DNA of 64,000 nucleotides from Paracyclopina nana (GCA_019096065.1 JAGUCH010000001.1:9238001-9302000), one strand, 5' to 3'; counted from the stretch's first letter, positions 43,344 to 55,697 are shown. The notes: generated by a model from the letters alone, not told the origin. Translations and numbers: made by a program.

Positions 43344-43496
43344 ATGGCAGCTAGAATCATGACAATTTGCAAGGAACATGATCCGACTTTTATAAAGCCT
43401 CTTGAGGATGACCCTCAAAGAATGTCAAAGGAGGCAAAGATGGATTTACTGAGATCTATTCTTACGGATTGCTGTTTGAAAGGATGCTTGGGTTGA
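43344..43496 (+). CDS. Unrecognised coding-like open frame
   Basis: This short frame (MAARIMTICKEHDPTFIKPL ... ending CCLKGCLG) has a balanced charged/hydrophobic composition and looks more protein-like than surrounding frames. The open frame extends upstream without a stop to about 43285. No family was recognised. No strong acceptor or donor frames it, so it could be a terminal exon, a relic or chance. Confidence 0.25.
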   Translation: MAARIMTICKEHDPTFIKPLEDDPQRMSKEAKMDLLRSILTDCCLKGCLG

Positions 43497-43688
43497 GGGT
43501 GCTCTTTCAATGTGGTATCCTGAAAGAAAACCTACCTTTTTGATTATGCTGTTCTATATATACCCTTTCATGGCCAAGTAATGATGAAATTATTTGAACG
43601 TTCCTTTTTTTGCTCCTCGCTGGGAATCTCGCCTCATCCGTCATAGCAGAGAATTCAACCTTTATTGGGTGTTTTTGCAGGTTTTGCC

Positions 43689-43713
43689 CTCTCTCTCTCT
43701 CCCCCTCTCTCTT
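43689..43713. repeat. (CT)n microsatellite
   Basis: An interrupted CT dinucleotide run with a central C stretch. It is a simple repeat with no further inference. Confidence 0.7.
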
Positions 43714-44874
43714 TTTGGATGGACCACGAAAGTTTTTCCAATCAGAAAGATTAAGGCAGCAGTGGTAAGATCTGCCATCTTAGCAGTTTGTCAAAGGTCC
43801 ATAAATTCTTTGTGCTGGTCAAATTGTCTTATCTATCAAGTGAATGAGCTGGAATAAGGATGATTTCTCCAGAGAATCTCTCTGCCTGAAAACTAGATTA
43901 ATAGCAGCAGTAGTAGCCAAGTCACTGTCAAGTCGTGAAATGCTCTAGGGACCATTGTTGGCTTGTCTGGGAATTCCTATTACCTCCTAAGTAGTACAAA
44001 ATGTGGAATATGCACGTTTTAGGTCAGCTCGCCTTTCCTTCAAGGATATCATAATCATCGGAGCTTTCCTTGGCTAATACCCATTTACCAGGGGCAATTG
44101 TAGAGTTGGGATGTATTACTCTCCCTCTGTGCAAGTGGCATTGTTGAGATTTCTTGCTGCAATATTTCTTCAATAAATACCAAAGTAGAGCCTTTTTCCT
44201 AGGGCAGCAAAAGTTGTAATATTACTTTTGAGTTACATTGTGCGCATGGGTTTTTCTCAAGTTCTGTAGGGTTGATTTTCTCCCAGGACAGCAGCTCGCG
44301 TCTACAGTCATTGCACATGCAATTAATGGCTTAAATGTTCCCCCTACCTCTGGTTACCTATCCTTGTGAGTGTTTTGGAACAGGGTTTATGGTGCGCAGT
44401 GAAACTCTATACTTGTTGTCCCCCTTGAGCTGTCTCTCCATTTACATTGTGTCTAACAAAGACTCAATATGATAATGAAAGGACTGCTGCCGAAAAAGGA
44501 ACTCCCTTCTTTGCTTTGGTTCTGAGAATGAAGCCAAGTTTTCTTATACTATATTATACATTTTATACTTTTCCACTTCAACCTTATCACATTCAACACT
44601 CCAGCAGCAGTAACTCAACGCCGAGAGGGCTAATTTGGCCCAGTCAAAAATTATGCTAGATTCCCAGTTTTCTATGCATTGACACCATTATTTTCGAATC
44701 TCGTGCTTCAGCTAGCCTCAGTGTTTCAATACAGACAGCCTCAGCTCTAAAAAATTCAGTAGACTGCATTGTATGCGCTTTATTGGTGTGAGGCCTGTTA
44801 ATATTCGTACAATATTCAAAATTCACAGGAACTGCAGCAGTTTATTTTTCATGTTATCTTTTTTAATCATGCAG

Positions 44875-45035
44875 CGTAGTATTTTCTAGTAAACAGAGTG
44901 TGGTGTTGAAGAATGCCAAAAGGCTTCTTGACTCTCTTGTTGAAAAGCTTCATAATGGCCCTGTTGAACAACACAATACATCCCGCAGCAGCTTGCTTCC
45001 ATATACTGCTGTGGTGTGTGGGGAAAAGCGAGCAA
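44875..45035 (+). CDS. Unrecognised candidate internal exon
   Basis: A strong acceptor (a T-rich tract, then ATGCAG) and a strong donor (AGCAA|GTAAGG) bracket 161 nt that are open in only one frame (53 codons: VVFSSKQSVVLKNAKRLLDS ... AVVCGEKRA). The composition looks coding, with an amphipathic Leu/Lys/Glu stretch. No family was recognised. Neighbouring exons could not be joined in phase with confidence. Confidence 0.4.
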
Positions 45036-45323
45036 GTAAGGCATTTTAGGTAGATGTAGCATTGCTTGACAAATCTGTTATGAAAAATACCTGGCTGCTG
45101 TCAGTTGCAGTAGCTGTTACTTTATTGAAATTACATTTTGTCATGACAGCTATCCATCAAACAAGGAATCATAGCAGTAATGCAGATAGAAGAAAATAAG
45201 TAATAACCATAGAGCCACTAGACATGCAACTTCTTCAGAAGATAAGTAGTTAGATACAATATTACCTAGCTTGATTGCAGTTAGTCATTGGCATGACTTG
45301 GCTAAAGTCAATATAAAAGGTAG

Positions 45324-45588
45324 GGGTGGCCACAGAAATTATGGCTACCGGCCTCAAGGGGTCTGTCTCGTGTTCAACTTAATGTTGTTAGAGAGATAAA
45401 AAGCTACAGAAGTGGAGAAGCCATATCTTGTCGATTCATGCCGCGTGTATGCGTTTCTCACTATCCAAATGTTTTCCGCCAGGCAAACATTTCAGCCCAT
45501 TATTTTAAGTATATGCGGGATTTGAAAGGGAAAACTTGGAATGAGAGTGCTTTAGAGTTTGATTTGCCTGAGGAGCTTAATTGGTGAG
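45324..45588 (+). CDS. Unrecognised candidate exon(s)
   Basis: An open frame of 87 codons contains FMPRVCVSHYPNVFRQANI ... HYFKYMRDLKGKTWNE ... LPEELNW. A strong donor, TTG|GTGAGT, lies at 45583/45584, just before the stop. A good acceptor, TTCCGCCAG, precedes 45483, so the exon may be only 45483-45583. The residue composition is coding-like, but no domain was recognised. With the exon at 44875-45035 it hints at an uncharacterised plus-strand gene. Confidence 0.35.
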
Positions 45589-48500
45589 TTCATTGCGGGT
45601 GAGCATGATATGGCTATTCATATTTTATGCAAAGCAGGCTTTTCATGGGTTGATGAACCTCAATTAGTGAGGATGAGATGTTGACATGGATGACCGCTTT
45701 AAAATGCTTTTAACTTTAATAATGGGCCAATCTAATTTTACGCGCGATAATTTACTCGTGAGTGAAAAGATCATTTCTTGCATAGCAATGCTTAGTTTCG
45801 GCAGAAAGAATGCACCCATATGAATTTTTCATGTACACAATATAGTATAAGGTCGCGAGGGAAGTGCATCGACGCGAAAATAGTGTAGTTTTGTAATGAA
45901 ACAAGTTCTTGGCTGTATCAGCTACTTCGACTCAGGCTGATAATCTCAATAGTTTCCTCCATTAGAAGTGCATTGGAGGCGTTTCAAAAATGGCCGAAAA
46001 TACTCTCTGCCCACTCATCTGCAATGCCACGGTTGGGTGGCTTTTATTGGCTTTTCTTGACCTCCTACCCTCGTCGTAGCTTGTTCTAGTTGACCCTTCC
46101 CATCTGCATCAACTTTCATCCTTTTTATCGGCCACCGTAGTTTTCCATTTTTTTTCCTCCCTTGGAAATTGCGTTTACCAGACTTTGGCCAAAATAATCT
46201 TATCAGGCATGATTAGATTTGGCTGTTGACCAAGGCAAATTGAAGTTAGTTTGGTGGAGCTAACAACAGTGGCAATTCAGCAGCACATCTTGTGCCTATT
46301 GATAACCGAAAGTCTGTTTTGCATAATCCGCTAAAAGGGAAAACAACAACAAACGAAGATCCAGGTCAATCTAAATAAACGTATGAAGCTGTCGAAAGCC
46401 GTGAGAGAAAGCAGAATTTTTTGTTGGAAATTCCATATCTTTATTTGCTTGCTCTGCGTCTGCTCACATCCTCGCAATAACTTAATCCGAAGACAACTCG
46501 AGCCTTTATTATTCCCGAGGTAAAGAAATGACCCTGGCGAGCATGGAGTCCTGGTATTCACCTTGTTGCAATTCGCGCTGGCTTTCGTTTATTCTGCACA
46601 GCTCAGCAAAAAAAGGCGCTCAAAAGCAAGCAGCCAATTAACTATGATGGTTTTAGGTAGCTTTTGCTTTTTCAGTTCTGCTGCATTCCGTATCTGCTCA
46701 GTATCCTCAGATTCTTTGCCCAAGTATTGATGAAAATGTGGAAATGGGATTACGTGAGAAGAAAGAGTGATTTCATGCTCACCCTTGAAGTACTGCTTTA
46801 CTCACCTCTTCTCTAGCAGAATATTTTTATACCATCTTCAACCGAGATTGCCAAACTTTGAAAGGTTTTCAATCAAAAGCTAAAAGCCTGAACGATAATT
46901 ACCTGGAGTTCTGTGGAAGAGCAACAGGTAGGGCTCATTTTCAATTAACTTTTAGTTGAGCGCGCGTGGTCCTCTGGATGTGTGCTCAGAGGTAGAAACT
47001 TTTTCGAATCATCATCACGGTGAGCATCAAGTGTGAAAGCCGCAAAAATAATGGCCTTGGGGGGCCCAAATCACCTTGAAGATTGGCATCAAGAGAAATA
47101 GCTCTCTTCTCAAAGAAAATGGAGAGCTTTACTTGGCATCATAATTGACGCTCTATTTCCGACGTAAATGGACAAAAAGCGCCCACTGTGCACACTCTCC
47201 ACACCAGTTGACACACATTTTCCTTCGGCGCTTTTTCGATGCCTTTTTTCTTCATCAGATAAAGAACTTTCATCTCCTTGAAAGGAATCCATCCATGGAT
47301 GCTTTTGACGGGTATGATGCGGTTTTCCCAGAAAGGTCCCCCTTTTCAAGGCTGTTTAATGAATTACTTTTTGTCCTTCGCTGTACATTCCCAGGCCCTT
47401 TTCATGCCGAGGCTCATGCAATAATGAGAATTGATGACTGTCAAAACGCAAGGAATTTATTGCGATTATGTGTATAAGGCTTCCTAAGCACCACGGGGAT
47501 AAAATAAACGCGTTAATCAGCGCTGCTGGCTGCTTTTGTTTTTGTGTGCTCTTCTGTACGGCTCTGGGGAAAAGCGCTTTTAATAGCTCTTGAGTAATTT
47601 CTCGTGATAATTAGTTATTTTTTAGCTGCTTTAAAGAAAAAGGTAGCATCCAATGCTCCCTTTACCTCAATGGCATTTGGTGCTTTTTACAACTTTCTAG
47701 GGGAAAACACCCTAAAAAATGGTCAAAGTGAAAGCAGTTCAGTTGATGAGCAAAAAACAGCTTTAGAACTGACACAGTAGGAGCCATTTCAGCTGAGAAG
47801 CGCTCAAAAAGTACACACACCTCTTACAGCTTGCGATATTTTAAAAAATCCTTGCTATCAAATATCTGCAGTTTTCTGCCGCACTGATCGAAAACGAGCT
47901 TTTTTTATTTCGTTGTTTTCCTGGCTTCTGTCGCATATTCAGTAGCAGCAATAGTAAATGGCACTTTTGCCTTGATACAATCAGCCATTGAAAGGCCTTG
48001 GTTTCACCAATGGTAAAAAGTGTTCTTTTCATGCATTATTTAACGGTATGTTCCCCTTCTTGAAAGCATACGATAAAAACCATGGCATGAGGGTTCATTC
48101 CCAACCGCTTTTGCCGCCTCGGAGAACGGCTTTCTATTTTGTTGTCGGCTTCTTGTTCTCCCAAGGCCCGTTCAAATGGTTACCAGCCAGCTGAAACAAA
48201 GGAAGGCCGGCTGCTATTTCAAGGCTTCATGGAAAACAAAATGAGGCTTTGCCATATGCATGTATTGGTGGTCCACTTAGAGTCACACACCCCGTATTGC
48301 TTTTCGAAGCCTTGTCAATGGCATATAATTTGCGCGTGGCTATTTACTATGCATGCGGAGAAATTTTCCTTTCCCAATTGTCAATTCCAGTGGAATCAAT
48401 TATTCAGCGGAGAAGCTAAAAATTCCGATTAGGAGCGAGCGTTAGTTGCCACAAAGAAGTGCTCATGAAACAGACAACAGCGGAATAAGTGAACGACGCA

Positions 48501-49348
48501 GCTTTGCTATTTTAGAAAGCAACGCTCGAACCTGGCTCTTCAGTTCCTCTAAGTATATCAGACAGTGTGTACGCAACTGCTGCTGTCTACAGCCCTATAT
48601 TCGAGCGCTAGTAAGTTGACTTGTTGTTGAGAGCACCTTTTTCCCGAGGTGAAAATGTAGTGTTTTCAAGAGTATGTTATTTGTGACCAAAGCCAAGGAG
48701 AGGATTAGACTAGGGGAGCTTTGATTGTTCATCTGCTGGCTGACATTTGAAAAACAAGCGCAACGGAAAAATAATACGTGACGGTAGGGCTTAGTGCATG
48801 AAAACTAATGTCACCTTTGTGTGCATGTTCTTTGGTTAGCCACAATCAGCTAGCATATAAAAACAGTTTTTGGCCTAGTATTTTGGGAATCTTTGATTTG
48901 AGAAAGGGCAAAAATATTCAATAGTTTGACGTCTGCTAAAAGCATTGATTTGGCATATGCAGCTCTAATTATGGACACTGCCAAGCTCTAAGAAAAAGAG
49001 TTGCTTTGTTGTTGCTACTGTGACGTGCCTTCAATTCAGTAGCCTGCGACATTGGATTGCACTTTATATTCAATTATGAATACACTTAGTAAAAAGCTAG
49101 ACTTGATTGGATAAAAGCACGTGATTGCTTCTGTAATAGTTGGCCTAGTTCCCGAAAAAGCTTCATTTTCGTGTCTGGTAAACTTTTCTTAATTTGTACA
49201 TCCTCCAAATTGCTTGCAAAATAACGACTATCCGTCAACATAGCCTGGAAAAGAATGATTGAAAGCCTTTTATGCCTAGTGTGCCTCATAAAAACCTTGT
49301 ATTATATGGTATTTCGGCTCTGAGCTGCACAAGTTACCAATTCGTCAG
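45589..49348. other. Unassigned spacer
   Basis: This 3.8-kb stretch holds no exon, RNA gene or repeat that I can support. A 110-codon plus-strand frame at 47145-47477 has no recognisable motif or splice context and is not called. Confidence 0.5.
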
Positions 49349-49653
49349 CTAGAACGTTAAACCCTCGATTGTACGTATGTAGTCAGCTTGCTTATATTGA
49401 CCCTCTTTATGGCTACACGAGGGCCCCCAAAATAGCATGGCGAAGTACTTTTCGGTCGTTACTCCTACTACAACGTTGTTAGCCAAATAGAAATTATTAA
49501 TTACTGGCTTGTACGATTCGGGACATTTTTCAATCCAGGGGAAAGTTACGACAGGAATTATTATAATTAGCTTAGGTTTTATTCGCGACCGCATTAGCAA
49601 ATTGAGGTCATATTTTATTTGCAGCGCTTTGGTAGAGAACAACATAAAAGTTC
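49349..49653 (-). CDS. Unrecognised candidate terminal exon with hydrophobic segment
   Basis: On the minus strand a strong acceptor (TTGTTTTTTCACAG) directly precedes this frame. A candidate ATG at 49643-49645 opens 98 codons ending LTF-stop. A short hydrophobic run (KLIIIIPVV) lies near residue 25, followed by a soluble-looking, Cys- and Tyr-containing part (FPWIEKCPESYKPVINNFYL, LFWGPSCSHKEGQYKQ). This could be a signal-anchor protein or the last exon of a longer gene whose upstream exons I cannot see. No family was recognised. Confidence 0.35.
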
Positions 49654-50321
49654 CTGTGAAAAAACAATTAGGGCAGACATTATGCTTAAAAATAGTGCAG
49701 TATAGTCAAAAGTTTTCTTTGTCCTAAAAAGTTATGATTAGCGACGCATAATATGACCTGTGCTTCTATTTTTGCGGCTTTCTCTTATTTTTGGAGGCGA
49801 AATTGCAGATTGATTCAAGTAAAAGTGTGCAGATACCGATCAAATGCTTTTTTCGCCTGAGTACCTTTAAAGGAGGCCAGAATGGTTCAATCAATAAAAT
49901 GAGCCATTTTCTGACCACTGTACAACATCAAATGGGTGATGTTGGGACCTTTCTCGTGCATTTCCACTGCATACACTCTACTTGAAAAAAATTAGGATTT
50001 CATCGTGCACTGTTGCTGTCAAATTTGGGAGGGACTATTTGCATATTTTGCTGATAGGTGAACAATAATTTTCACTGGATTTGCCCCACAGTGCACGCTG
50101 GGGCCCTCTCCACATTTCTATGTAGTATATTTTTTTGCTGTAGCACAACCTCATTCGTCAGTACATTAGGGCCATGAGTCCTCGTAAAAGTTTGAAATGT
50201 TGTCATCAAGCAGCAAATATAGCTGCACACTGAGGGCTTTTTTAATGTTATTAACTTTTCCCTTGCAGGCAAACCCTTTTAGTCAAGTTTTGACGCATTT
50301 CGACATGTTTCGCCCACAACA

Positions 50322-52991
50322 ATGAGTGTGTTTCTCTCCTACATGTGGCGATTTTGGCGCAGGAAATCTGCACTTTTGGGTAAGCTGCCATGACGATCAT
50401 GCTCGTCGCGTTGCGCAAATAATATTGAGATGTGCCACTGTCTGAGTCGCAAAAAAGTTGTGTAATGGTGAATTCTTGCCACCCTTCTTCGTCTCAATTT
50501 TGACATGTTCATTGTAAAGCAGCACGCCAAACTGAGCTCTTACCAGAAGTGAACTATTTTGATCACAGAGGTCAGACTGGATTTTCAAAAATCATTGTCT
50601 GAATTTGCTGCTGATGGAGGAGCGATGAAAAGTTTTGCTCCTAATCCAGCTTTGATGTTGCAGATGAAAGGAATTCCAGTTTTTTTCTTTTTCTTTAAGA
50701 AAATTTGAATCCCAGGCAAATAAACGCGCGTCTCTAGCATACCGACACATGACACTTTTTTTGACAGTTCTTGCTTCTTAAAAATGATTTCTTTTGCAGG
50801 AGTTGTTCTCTTGGGACTCTTCTTACTCGTCTGCATACACAGCTACAGTCACCAGCAGAGCCAAATCAAATACTTACCTAGCTACTACCATCACGACCAC
50901 CATGCAGGAGAGGGCCTTTTTTTAAGTGCTGGCAGCAAAAAGCTGCAGCAGAGCTCAAATAACTTGCCTGAAGATGAGGGGGTCAAGTTTTTACCAGCCA
51001 AGTAAGCATGAAACCATATCATTTGAGGATGCTAGTTATGGCAATGTTAACTTTCCAGGCCTAGAAAGACTGTCGACAACGGCAAGTACCACAATCAGGT
51101 CAATCTGGAGACGAGGAAAAAGGTGGCCTCAAAGCACAGGCAGGTGATGCCGAATGCTTTCAACGAAAAGTTTGACACTGGCAGAAAGGACATCAGTGTG
51201 TTCGACAACGACAACGGCGACTACCAAAGAGGGCCAGACATCCATTTGAACGGTCCCGTCTACAGGGGCGACCACGGGCCCGAAACGAGCTACCCTGGTG
51301 AGGGAGCGAGCAAGCCGCTGTACATTCCTCAGCAGCGACTCGTCCACATCGACCTCAAGGGAGCGCCTCCAAAGATGGACTTCCTGCTGAAGTTTCTGCA
51401 AATCATCAAAGACAGAGGAGCCACGGGCATCCTCATCGAGTACGAGGACACGTTCCCCTTCGACGGCATGCTCAAGGATGTGGCAGCCGGCAATCACTAC
51501 TCCAAGAGTGACATCTACAGCCTTCAGATCCGCTGCAAGGAGCTCGGCCTCGAGGTGATTCCCCTGATCCAGACCTTCGGCCACATGGAGTTCATCCTGA
51601 AGCTGGGCCAGTTTGCGCATTTGCGCGACAACCCCGAAATGCCCGAGTCCATCTGTCCGTGCCACGAGCAAACCATGAGTCTGCTCCAGATCTACATCGA
51701 TCAGGTGATGGCGCTCCACAAGGGAGTGAGGCACCTGCACATTGGCTGTGACGAAGTCTACCACCTCGGGGAGTGCTCGGGCTGCTCGGGGCGATCCAGG
51801 TCGGACATCTTTACCAAGCATGTGGCCAACGTGGCCGGATATGTGAAGAAGGCCTATCCGCAAGTGGAGAGCGTGATCGTGTGGGACGACATGCTCAGGA
51901 ATCTCATGGGGGCCGAACTGCTCCCCCTCAGTGATCTGGTCGTGCCCATGGTCTGGGTGTACGCCGAGGAGATCTACCGGTTCATGCCCACCTACAACTG
52001 GGACCGGTTGAGCGAGGCCTTCCCCACAGCTTGGACCGCGAGCGCCTACAAGGGCGCCGACGGTCCCACAGCCTCTGTGCCAAACGTCCAGAAGAGGGTC
52101 AACAACAACCTCAACTGGCTGGATGTGATGTCGAACGAGGAGAGCAAGTTCAAGCTCGGCTTCGCGGGAATCGTGACCACCGGCTGGTCAAGGTATGACC
52201 ACTTTGCGGTGCTGGCAGAGTTGCTGCCAGCCGCCATTCCCTCCTTGGTCACCAACTTGTTGACGCTCAGGGCTGGCTACTTCAATGCCACCTGGCAGGC
52301 GGAGCTGTTCAAGAGCCTCGAGTGCGCCAACGACTACAGAATGTTTGAGGAGTTCATCAACCTGGACTCGGATCCCACGCTGCAGGACAAGATGGCCTGG
52401 TGCTTCTTTCCAGGCTCGTCCATTTTCAAGATGATTCACAATCTGGACAAGGTCCAGGAGGAAGTTCAGCAGTACCTGCAAAAATACTCGACTCAGGAGG
52501 GCTGGATGACGGAGTACAACGTCAGGCACAACTTCTCTAGCCCTTTCAGAGTGAACGAGAGCCAAGACGAGCAGAGCAGGTAAATTCGAATCATTTTACG
52601 CATACGCGCTGAATCTATGCTTTTTTTCATTATTAGATTAACCTATCTGCTGACTGCTTTGATCAAGCAAGCTTACAATGCGCTCTCTGAAATCTACGAC
52701 GAAGACGTGATGTCGGAATGGATTGAGCAGAAGATCTATCCCATGTACAAGGAGCTGAACGACTTCAAGTTGAAAGCGCAAGCCCTCAAAATGAGATCCA
52801 CGTGGCCTCGAAGGCCGTTGCCCATTTTGAAAGCTGTCAAGCAATTGTTGACGAGTACCACGACGAGTACCACGACGACCCAACCTCCCATCAAAATTCC
52901 TCCCGAAGAAAACTACAATGACCCCACTGTGAGGCCGAAGAGACTTGTCCAGGCTCCCGATTATTACCGACACCCTCCAGGATCGTTTTAG
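50322..52991 (+). CDS. HEXD: Hexosaminidase D-like GH20 enzyme with N-terminal signal anchor
   Basis: This glycoside hydrolase family 20 beta-hexosaminidase (HEXDC type) cleaves terminal GalNAc/GlcNAc. Inferred exons are 50322-50379, 50800-51001, 51059-52579 and 52637-52991, giving 711 residues. The small first exon (ATG in context ACAATG) and second exon join to make WRFWRRKSALLGVVLLGLFL, a basic flank plus one membrane helix, so the enzyme is predicted to be a type II membrane protein. After a stem of ~130 residues, the GH20 domain begins RLVHIDLKGAPPKMDFLLKF and shows LIEYEDTFPF, IQTFGHMEF and the catalytic pair in HIGCDEVYHLGEC (Asp codon 51750-51752, Glu 51753-51755), then WDDMLR, SAYKGADG and TGWSRYDH. 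The C-terminal exon adds a helical part and a Thr/Pro-rich tail. Mammalian HEXD lacks the anchor and stem. Exon 3 is notably GC-rich against AT-rich flanks. Confidence 0.93.
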
Positions 52992-54279
52992 AGGCTCCAG
53001 CTAGCTTTTGTACTGTGTACATCAAACTTTATTTTGACCAAACAATGTGATGGCTATTACGTGCATTTTAGAATAAATTGAACTAATTAATCCCATGCCG
53101 CCATCGTGCTTCTGATTTACTTGTCATTGTCAAAATTAAACAATGAGAATGCTCTTTTTTGCTGTCCCTCCAAGCGTTGCTTGTCACAAAATCGGCAAGA
53201 CATTGTAATTTTGCAGAGGCTTGCTATCTGCTATTCCACGACATGGGGTTAGCATATTTACAAAAGGATAATAACTTCCGCCAAAATGCAATTTCCTTTA
53301 AAGCAAACTAGAGAAGATAAGCTGCTTTCTTCTTCCACGAGGCTTGAACCCCAGATGATTTATGTATTGGCATAGCCGAAAATGAACAAAATTCCGATAA
53401 TCTAGAAAAAACCGAGTCTTGCGCTTATTCATCGTCTCTCGCAAAAAGCTAACAAGTATTTAAAAAAAGGACTTTGATCAATTTGCACTATTTTCATATA
53501 AAATGAGTAAATTACTGCATTGTAAGGTATGAGGCTAACTGTTTGTATTACCATTAATTTGCCAAATTGTGAGCTAATCACACTTACTTTATGGTTTTTT
53601 GTTTCAATTAGCTTTTCTTAAAATTCACCCTTTATATGCACGTCCTTGATAAACACTATACATCTTTTTATTACGCTGATCGTCAACTTAGCTATGGCTC
53701 ACTCTTATGCATGCTGTCTCTAGTAAAAAGAACCGACCTTCAGTGATAATTATGCAATTGAAAAAACTGTTAACTTCATTTTTTAGCAAGAAATCCTATA
53801 GCAAGAAGTCATGCATTTGCGCATCCTCGAATATAGGCTAAAAGATCCAAGTATAATTTTAATAGATCATGTATATTTTATTTAAATTCAGCTAATTGAA
53901 AATCTGGTATTTTTCGTCCCTCTTTCTTTTACGAACCTTATCACGAAAATCGATGCCAAAAATGTAGCAACTTTTTAATAATGGCATCATTTAAATCTTT
54001 TTTTCTTATTCAACTCTAAACTCGAGTAATGCTTACTTGGTAAAATAAAATATCGGAACATTCGAATAATTTATCGCGCAACCTTTTCCACAACAAACTA
54101 GCTAGTAGCTACTTGCCACTCGATGACTTTCAGCTAGAATTATTGTCAGAGCTAGTTGCTGTGAAACGGTTGCTAATGAAATCACCAAAAATGGACTGAA
54201 TTAACCTGGTGACCGAAAAGAGAGGAGATCAACAAATACGCAGAAATGTTGTACAACCTGTCTGGAAAAGTTATGTATC
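52992..54279. other. Spacer between HEXD and ENDOV
   Basis: AT-rich sequence carrying the HEXD 3' UTR and presumably the ENDOV promoter. No coding exon, RNA gene or repeat was recognised. Confidence 0.5.
53072..53077 (+). terminator. Polyadenylation signal of HEXD
   Basis: AATAAA lies 81 nt after the HEXD stop codon. Confidence 0.6.
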
Positions 54280-55572
54280 ATGGCCGCAATCCAGAAAAGC
54301 GACTGGCTTAGGCGGGAAATTGAGCTAAGGCAGCTGCTGATCTGCAAACCCGATGACCCTGAAGTCGATAGACTAATCCGCTATCCTATAAAAATTGGAG
54401 GAGCAGATTTCAGCTTTTTACCAGATGACAACTCGAAGGCCATTTGTTGCTACGTTGTGCTGGAATATTTGAGCGAGGAGCAAATAGACCCTTCCATTTT
54501 AAACCAATCCTGTAAAGTGGTTGACTTAAGTAAGTCTCATGAATTTGGGCTCAGCCAAATACTTTCTTTTAATAGCTTTTTACCTTTTGGATGTGGCGTA
54601 GCCTTTAAAATATACTGTGGCCATACACTCATTTTCAAACGCTTTTTAAATATACGCCTACTGCAGTCTAATAAAGACTAGGAGGTGGGATTCGAGTCAA
54701 TTCCATCTTAAAATCCAAAAGGCCACCTAGAGTTCAATCTTATTTCCTGATCCCCAATCATCTGAAAGGGGACATACGGAAACCTCAAAGCTAGCTTTCA
54801 TGGAAAAATCATGGCTTTCATAACGTCAAAGATGCCTATTTTTGTAGAAATAAGTCGATTGATAAGCAATCTCTGACCTCATTGTTTTGGTTCCTTTTAG
54901 CAGTAGACACTGATTGATAATGATCGCAGTTCAAATGACGTCTGAATATATCAATGCGAAAGACTCAATTGTTCCATATGGGGAGAGATAGATATTGCGT
55001 AATGCTTTTTAGAACCTTAATATTCAGCCAATTTAATGTCTCCAGATACTCCGTACATCCCTGGCTTTTTGGCCTTCCGAGAGGCCAATGCTGTTGTCAG
55101 CATGATTCTGGAAACCAAGTCTCAAAAACCTAATGCAACTCCGGATTATCTCATGATCGATGGCAATGGAATTCTACACCCAAGAAAATTTGGCCTTGCT
55201 TGTCACATTGGAGTTCTTGTCAATATCCCGACAATTGGGGTGGCAAAAAACTTTTTTTCTCTGGATACTGGAGAGTTCACTAGCCCATTGGACTCACGGC
55301 TCAATCACAAGTCCAGGCTGAAAAGCGAGCTGAAAAAGCCGGGAGATTCGGTACCGATTTTCCACCCAGATGAAGAAGACGTCGTTGGCATCGCGTTGAA
55401 GTCGACACCGAACTCTGTGAGGCCAATCTATGTATCGATAGGTCATGATATTTCCTTGCTCAGAGCCAAATGTTTAGTTATGAGAACTTCAAAGCACAAG
55501 GTTCCAGAGCCCACAAGACAAGCTGACATATTGGGTCGGGAGTTTGTAAGATCCTTGCCGTCATCAAATTGA
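54280..55572 (+). CDS. ENDOV: Endonuclease V
   Basis: Endonuclease V cleaves one nucleotide 3' of inosine; animal enzymes act mainly on inosine-containing RNA. Two exons, 54280-54529 and 55046-55572, are joined across a 516-bp GT-AG intron in continuous frame. They give 258 residues, close to the usual animal core length. The catalytic Asp lies in IGGADFSF (codon 54406-54408), the Glu in YIPGFLAFRE and the second Asp in LMIDGNG. GLACHIGVL, PTIGVAKNFF and the C-terminal EPTRQADILGREF are typical. One deviation is visible: the usual SxGHR/K-SL loop reads SIGHDISL, with Asp at codon 55447-55449. Metal ligands are intact, so activity is expected, perhaps with changed nucleic-acid contacts. The start ATG is the first in frame. 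Confidence 0.93.
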
Positions 55573-55697
55573 CCTTTCATCCCGGATTATTGGCTATGTG
55601 GCCAAATAATGCTGAAGATACGTTTTTACCTGGATAACGTACATGTTACACATCTGCAGAGAATATTATTAGTTTGCCACCTTTTCATTTTGAAATA

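Noticed and set aside
51129-51863. Minus-strand 244-codon frame inside HEXD
   Set aside because: It is a shadow of the GC-rich HEXD catalytic exon with no recognisable domain.
53340-53360. tRNA T-loop-like GGGTTCAAGCC on the minus strand
   Set aside because: The T-stem does not pair and no cloverleaf is possible nearby.
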